A stretch of 64,000 nucleotides of DNA from Amycolatopsis deserti. GTDB lineage: Bacteria; Actinomycetota; Actinomycetes; Mycobacteriales; Pseudonocardiaceae. The stretch lies in assembly GCF_014653945.1 (NCBI RefSeq), contig NZ_BNAU01000003.1, positions 248,001-312,000 of the forward strand, written 5' to 3'. The notes beneath the pieces are model-generated. The model saw only the letters and a program-made list of their open reading frames with translations, did no database searches and was not told where the DNA came from. The position numbers were made by a program, and so were the translations under genes. Below, one piece after another: positions 59,970 to 64,000 of this stretch (position 1 is its first letter; each line of letters begins with the position of its first letter).

Positions 59970-60955
59970 TCATCACCCAGACCCCGCTGCGCATCGGGCT
60001 CGTCGGTGGCGGGACCGATCTGCCCGGCTACTACCGCGAACACGGCGGCCGGGTGCTCAACGCGGCGATCGACAAGTACGTCTACGTCGTGGTCAAGCAG
60101 CGCTTCGACGACGAGATCTACGTCAACTACTCGCGCAAGGAGATCGTCTCCCGGGTCGAGGACCTGGAGCACGAGCTGGTGCGCGAGGCCATGCACATGA
60201 CCGGGGTGCGCAGCGGCGTGGAGATCACCACGCTCGCCGACATCCCGTCCGCCGGGTCCGGTCTCGGTTCGTCGTCCTCGGTGACGGTGGGCCTGCTGCA
60301 CGCGTTGTTCGCCTACCAGGGCAGGCAGGTGACCGCCGAGGAGCTGGCCGACCGGGCGTGCGCGATCGAGATCGACCGGTGCCGCAAGCCCATCGGCAAG
60401 CAGGACCAGTACGCGGCCGCGTTCGGCGGGTTGTGCGACCTGCACTTCGGCCCCGGCGACGCGGTGGGGGTCGAGCAGATCGACCTGCCGCGCGCGGACT
60501 GGCGGAAGCTGCAGGACGAGCTGATGCTGTTCTTCACCGGGATCACCCGCAGCGCGGACACGATCCTCGGCGAGCAGAACGCCAACGTCGGCAGCAAGCT
60601 GTCCCAACTGGGGCAACTGCGCGACCTCGCGGGCGAGGCGGCGGACGGCCTGCGCGGCGGCGACCTGTCCGCGCTGGGCACCGCGCTGCGCAAGAGCTGG
60701 GAGGCCAAGCGCTCGCTCGCGTCCGGGGTGTCGAACCAGCAGATCGACGAGGCCGTCGACGCGGCGCTGTCGGCCGGCGCGTCCGGGGCGAAGGTGACCG
60801 GCGCGGGCGGCGGCGGGTTCCTGCTGGTCAGCTGCCCGCTGGAACACCAGCAGGCGGTGCGCGCCCGGCTGGCAGGTATGAAGGAACTGCCGATCAAACT
60901 GGAGCGGCTCGGGTCGCGGATCATCTTCAACGTGCACCGTGACATCTGGAGCTGA
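59945..60955 (+). CDS. D-glycero-alpha-D-manno-heptose-7-phosphate kinase (HddA-like GHMP kinase)
   Basis: A 336-residue GHMP kinase. It starts TQTPLRIGLVGGGTDLPGYYREHGGRVLNAAIDKYVYV, has the ATP-binding loop IPSAGSGLGSSSSVTVGLLHA and the C-terminal motif KVTGAGGGGFLLV. This order and the GGGTDLPxYY segment are typical of HddA. It phosphorylates heptose 7-phosphate at C1 in the GDP-heptose route. ATG 59945 overlaps the HddC-like gene; GTG 59966 is an in-frame alternative. Confidence 0.9.
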   Translation: MAKQASIVIITQTPLRIGLVGGGTDLPGYYREHGGRVLNAAIDKYVYVVVKQRFDDEIYVNYSRKEIVSRVEDLEHELVREAMHMTGVRSGVEITTLADIPSAGSGLGSSSSVTVGLLHALFAYQGRQVTAEELADRACAIEIDRCRKPIGKQDQYAAAFGGLCDLHFGPGDAVGVEQIDLPRADWRKLQDELMLFFTGITRSADTILGEQNANVGSKLSQLGQLRDLAGEAADGLRGGDLSALGTALRKSWEAKRSLASGVSNQQIDEAVDAALSAGASGAKVTGAGGGGFLLVSCPLEHQQAVRARLAGMKELPIKLERLGSRIIFNVHRDIWS

Positions 60956-61613
60956 CGAGCTGACACCGCACCCCGCCGTCCCGGCCGCACTGCGCGCCCC
61001 GCTGGCGGCGATCGCCGTCGCCGCGGCAGCCGTGGCTGTCCTGCTCGGCGTGCTCGTCACCGGTGACAGCACGGGCACCGCGGTCGACCGGAGCGCGTAC
61101 ACGGCGTGGCAGGACAGCGTGCGCGAGCCCTCGTTGTCGTTCGACGTCTCATGGGCCATCGGCACGGCCGGCGACCCCGCGTGGGCCGCCGGGCTCGTGG
61201 TGCTCCTCGCGGCGCTCTGCTTCGCCGTGGGCCGCCGGCGCCTGGCGCTGCTCGCCGTCGCCGGGCCCGCCGCCACCGGCGTCATCACCACCCTGGTGAA
61301 ACCGGTGGTGGACCGGACGATCAACGGCGACCACCTGTCCTACCCCAGCGGGCACACGGCGCTGCTCACGTCACTCGGGATCGTCGCCGGGCTGCTGCTC
61401 ACCGACCGGTTCCGGCTCGGCCGCGCGCGCGGACTGCCCCTCGTGCTCGGCCTGGCGGTGCTGTGCGGAGCGGCGATGTCGTGGTCGCAGACCGCGTCCC
61501 GGGTCCACTACCTCACCGACACGCTCGGCGGGTTCTGCACGGCGCTCGCGCTGGTGGTCGCCGCCGGATGGCTGATCGATCGAGTAGCCGATCGGGTGAA
61601 GGTCACCGGGTAA
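60939..61613 (+). CDS. PAP2-family membrane phosphatase
   Basis: A 224-residue protein with about six membrane helices and the three PAP2 motifs: KPVVDRTIN, YPSGHT and SRVHYLTDTLGG. Enzymes of this kind dephosphorylate undecaprenyl diphosphate or phosphatidate. In a polysaccharide operon, recycling of the lipid carrier is the natural guess. Start GTG 60939 overlaps the kinase gene by 17 bp. Confidence 0.88.
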   Translation: MTSGADELTPHPAVPAALRAPLAAIAVAAAAVAVLLGVLVTGDSTGTAVDRSAYTAWQDSVREPSLSFDVSWAIGTAGDPAWAAGLVVLLAALCFAVGRRRLALLAVAGPAATGVITTLVKPVVDRTINGDHLSYPSGHTALLTSLGIVAGLLLTDRFRLGRARGLPLVLGLAVLCGAAMSWSQTASRVHYLTDTLGGFCTALALVVAAGWLIDRVADRVKVTG

Positions 61614-61672
61614 CGGCCCTTCCCGCGGGGGCGACTCCTCTAGACGACCGGCGTGACGGACGGGGGACGGGG

Positions 61673-63214
61673 ATGCAGACGAGCAGCCGCGCGGCGGCGC
61701 TCACGCTCGGGGCGGGTGTGCTCGCCCTGGCCGCCACCGTCGCGGTGGTGGCGCCCGATTCCGCCGCGCCCCCGGCCGTCGCCCCCGCGGTCCAGGCCGC
61801 CCCGGCACAGACCGCGCTGGTCCAGCAGCCGCCCGCGGCCGTCTGCGACAGCCCCGCACTGGCCGGGCCCGCGTCGCCCCCGGCCGGCGCGGTCGTGGTC
61901 CCCGCGGGCAGCAACGCGGGTTTCGACTTCAGCACCCCGGACACGACGTACTGGTTCGCACCCGGCGTCCACACGCTGGCGCCCGGCGAGTTCTCGCAGA
62001 TCGCCCCCGGCCCGGGGGTGACGCTGCTCGGCGGGCCGGGCGCGGTCCTGGACGGCAACCGCGACAACCGGTACGCCATCACCGGACGGGCCGCGAACGT
62101 CACCATCCGGCACCTGACGATCCGCAACTTCGTCGCCCCACGGGACGAAGGCGTGGTGAACCACGACTCCGGCGACGGCTGGACCGTCGAGCACAACACC
62201 CTGACCCGCAACCGCGGCGCCGCCCTGATGGCCGGCGCGCGCAACCGCATCGCCGGGAACTGCCTGAAGGACAACGGCCAGTACGGCCTCAACGCCTACC
62301 AGTCCGGCAACCGCATCACCGGTCTGGTGGTCGAGGGCAACGAGTTCACCGGCAACAACACCGAGGACTGGGAGTCGCAGCTGCCCGGGTGCGGCTGCAC
62401 CGGCGCGATGAAGTTCTGGGCGGTGAACGGCGCCGATGTGCGGAACAACTGGATCCACGGCAACCGCGGCACCGCCGTGTGGGCGGACACCAACAACAAC
62501 GACTTCCTGATCGAGGGCAACCTCATCGAGGACAACGACGGCACCGGCATCTTCTACGAGATCAGCTACAACGCGGTGATCCGCGGCAACACGCTGCGGA
62601 ACAACGCCTGGGCGACCGGCCGCGAGTTCGCCGGTGAACGCGACCCGTTCCCGGTCGGCGCGATCTACCTGTCCGAGACCGACGGTGACGCGCGGATCCC
62701 GGCGCGCACCGCGAAGATCGAGGTCACCGGCAACCTGCTGGAGAACAACTGGGGCGGCGTCGTGGGCTGGGCCAACGCGGACCGGTTCTGCAACTCCTCG
62801 GCGTCCACCACCTCCGACTGCACGCTGGTCGTCGGACCGGACAACACCTCGGCGTGCTCGCCACCGGCGATCGCCCGCGAGCCGCTGTACACCGACTGCC
62901 GGTGGTGGACCTCCGGCCTTGACATCCACGGCAACACGTTCCGCTTCGACCCGGCCGCGGTCGACGGTGGCTGCCCGCCCGAGTTCTGCGGACGGATGGC
63001 GTTGCTGTCGAACTACGGCAGCTCGCCGGACTGGTCGCCGTACCAGGGCGACGTGATCCAGCGGCACATCGTGTTCGAGGCGGGCAACCGGTGGCACGAC
63101 AACACCTACACCGGGCCGTGGCGGTTCACGGTGCCGGACATGAGCACGACGGTGCCGGTCCCGCAGTGGACCGGGGCGCCGTACCACCAGGACGCGGGCA
63201 GCACGTTCGGATGA
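61673..63214 (+). CDS. Exported right-handed beta-helix protein 2 (paralogue)
   Basis: A 513-residue secreted protein with signal sequence AAALTLGAGVLALAATVAVV and a beta-helix very like the one at 53017. Shared blocks are EGVVNHDSG, GNCLKDNGQYGLNA, CGCTGAMKFW, WADTNNNDFLIE and LSNYGSSPDWSPYQG. This copy has no lipobox Cys, so it may be released from the membrane while its paralogue stays anchored. ATG 61673 follows GGACGGGG. Its stop overlaps the next gene (ATGA). Confidence 0.87.
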   Translation: MQTSSRAAALTLGAGVLALAATVAVVAPDSAAPPAVAPAVQAAPAQTALVQQPPAAVCDSPALAGPASPPAGAVVVPAGSNAGFDFSTPDTTYWFAPGVHTLAPGEFSQIAPGPGVTLLGGPGAVLDGNRDNRYAITGRAANVTIRHLTIRNFVAPRDEGVVNHDSGDGWTVEHNTLTRNRGAALMAGARNRIAGNCLKDNGQYGLNAYQSGNRITGLVVEGNEFTGNNTEDWESQLPGCGCTGAMKFWAVNGADVRNNWIHGNRGTAVWADTNNNDFLIEGNLIEDNDGTGIFYEISYNAVIRGNTLRNNAWATGREFAGERDPFPVGAIYLSETDGDARIPARTAKIEVTGNLLENNWGGVVGWANADRFCNSSASTTSDCTLVVGPDNTSACSPPAIAREPLYTDCRWWTSGLDIHGNTFRFDPAAVDGGCPPEFCGRMALLSNYGSSPDWSPYQGDVIQRHIVFEAGNRWHDNTYTGPWRFTVPDMSTTVPVPQWTGAPYHQDAGSTFG

Positions 63215-64000
63215 CGGAGGGGCGGATGGGACGCAGGTTGTGCGCGGAGAGCGAGTACCCGGCGGCGCTGCTCGCCGTGGCGGCGTACCGCCTGCCGGGG
63301 AGCGACCGGGCGTTCCCGGCGGAACCGGTGGGCGCCGAGGAGTGGCCGGGGCTGCTCGCGGCGGCGCGGAAGCACCGGATGACCGGGTTGCTGACGGCGG
63401 CGATCACCGCGGGCGCGTTCCCGGCGACCGGTGAGCAGGCGCGCGAGGTGAAGTCCGCGCACGCCACCAACCAGATGCGCGTGCTGGTGCTGGAGCACGA
63501 GCTGCTGCGGATCCTCGACCTGCTGGCCGGGGCACGCATCGAGGCGCGGGTGCTGAAGGGAACGGCCGTCGCGCACCTGGACTACCCCGATCCGGCGCTG
63601 CGGTCGTTCAACGACCTCGACGTGCTGGTGCGGGCCGGGGACATCGACCGGACGGTCGAGGCGCTGCGGACCGCGGGTTTCCAGCGCACGCTCGCCGAGC
63701 CGCGGCCGGGGTTCGACCGGCGGTTCGACAAGGGCATGACGTTGCGCCCGCCCGCCGGGTACGAGCTGGACCTGCACCGCACGTTCGTGCTGGGCCCATG
63801 GGGGCGGCGGGTCGACCTGGACGCGGTGTGGGACGAGGGGCAGGAGTTCACGATCGGCGGCCGGGCGGTGCGGGCGTTGTCGCTGCCGAACCGGTTCCTG
63901 CACGCCTGCTACCACGCCGCCCTCGGCGACTGGCCGCTGCGGCTCGGCTCGCTGCGGGACGTGGCCGAGATGCTGCGGGTGGTGGATCCGGGGCAGGTGC
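63211..64000 (+). CDS. Nucleotidyltransferase family protein (NTP_transf_5-like), 3' end outside window
   Basis: At least 263 residues are visible, open to the window's end. The core VLKGTAVAHLDYPDPALRSFNDLDVLVRAGDID carries the paired acidic metal motif DLDVLV of the PF14907 nucleotidyltransferase group. Downstream ELDLHRTFVLG and RFLHACYHAALGDWPLRLGSLRDVAEML are also family-like. Members lie in polysaccharide and peptide-modifying clusters; the role is unknown. ATG 63211 overlaps the previous stop; ATG 63226 is an alternative. Confidence 0.75.
   Translation, partial: MTEGRMGRRLCAESEYPAALLAVAAYRLPGSDRAFPAEPVGAEEWPGLLAAARKHRMTGLLTAAITAGAFPATGEQAREVKSAHATNQMRVLVLEHELLRILDLLAGARIEARVLKGTAVAHLDYPDPALRSFNDLDVLVRAGDIDRTVEALRTAGFQRTLAEPRPGFDRRFDKGMTLRPPAGYELDLHRTFVLGPWGRRVDLDAVWDEGQEFTIGGRAVRALSLPNRFLHACYHAALGDWPLRLGSLRDVAEMLRVVDPGQV

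Overview
The window is about 70-72% G+C by eye, with strong third-position G/C bias, frequent GTG starts, 4-bp GTGA/ATGA gene overlaps and F420-type oxidoreductases. It comes from a filamentous actinomycete, most likely Pseudonocardiaceae (Amycolatopsis-like). That placement is inferred from gene content; no marker gene is present.

Layout. (1) 1-7475: the end of a siderophore locus with aryl-AMP ligase, two FecCD permeases, MbtI-type salicylate synthase, ornithine/lysine N-hydroxylase and a formyltransferase. The last two genes diverge around a DtxR/IdeR-type iron box. Together they predict a mixed siderophore with a salicyl cap and formyl-hydroxamates. (2) 7476-13215: palindromic repeats, a split LigD-type polymerase and ligase pair, a DGPF/ECF42 sigma pair, a long nested inverted repeat and a threonine dehydratase. 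(3) 13261-18693: a MacB-like ABC exporter operon with adaptor and lipoprotein, divergent from a two-component system. (4) 18694-23489: an MFS transporter, a small envelope/stress operon, an orphan F0 b-subunit homologue and hypotheticals. (5) 23603-27450: a 3.7-kb element of visibly lower G+C integrated in tRNA-Tyr, bounded by 129-bp direct repeats. It carries a HipA-like kinase gene overlapping a DUF262 gene, plus truncated regulator and integrase remnants. (6) 27567-33722: YajQ, then a compact class I lanthipeptide locus (lanA-lanB-mini-ORF-lanC, minus strand) with a 42-codon precursor gene, then a secreted BNR-repeat protein. (7) 33695-41273: DsbA-like protein, TetR/hydrolase pair with a perfect operator palindrome, rmlA, a frameshifted gene, htpX, a beta-propeller protein and an LLM oxidoreductase. 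(8) 41424-64000 and beyond: a long exopolysaccharide operon with a GDP-mannose-type dehydrogenase, two glycosyltransferases, two Wzz-like proteins, AsnB, a bi-domain oxidoreductase, heparinase II/III, a Wzy-like polymerase, two beta-helix paralogues, the GDP-heptose pathway (fused GmhB-GmhA, HddC, HddA), an epimerase, a PAP2 phosphatase and a nucleotidyltransferase.

How they work together. The siderophore enzymes make salicylate and hydroxylated/formylated ornithine under iron control, and the permeases import the ferric complex. The exopolysaccharide operon would make a heptose- and/or uronate-containing repeat unit, polymerise it in a Wzy/Wzz manner and modify it outside the cell. The lanthipeptide genes form a minimal precursor-dehydratase-cyclase unit; no protease or exporter gene lies beside them.

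Unusual structure. Many intergenic gaps are filled with degenerate tandem repeats. At several genes (aryl-AMP ligase, ECF sigma, MFS, TetR, htpX, lanB) the repeat unit copies the gene's own 3' end with its stop codon. The strongest candidates for new biology are the HipA-DUF262 island, the FxLD lanthipeptide and the heptose/uronate exopolysaccharide locus.
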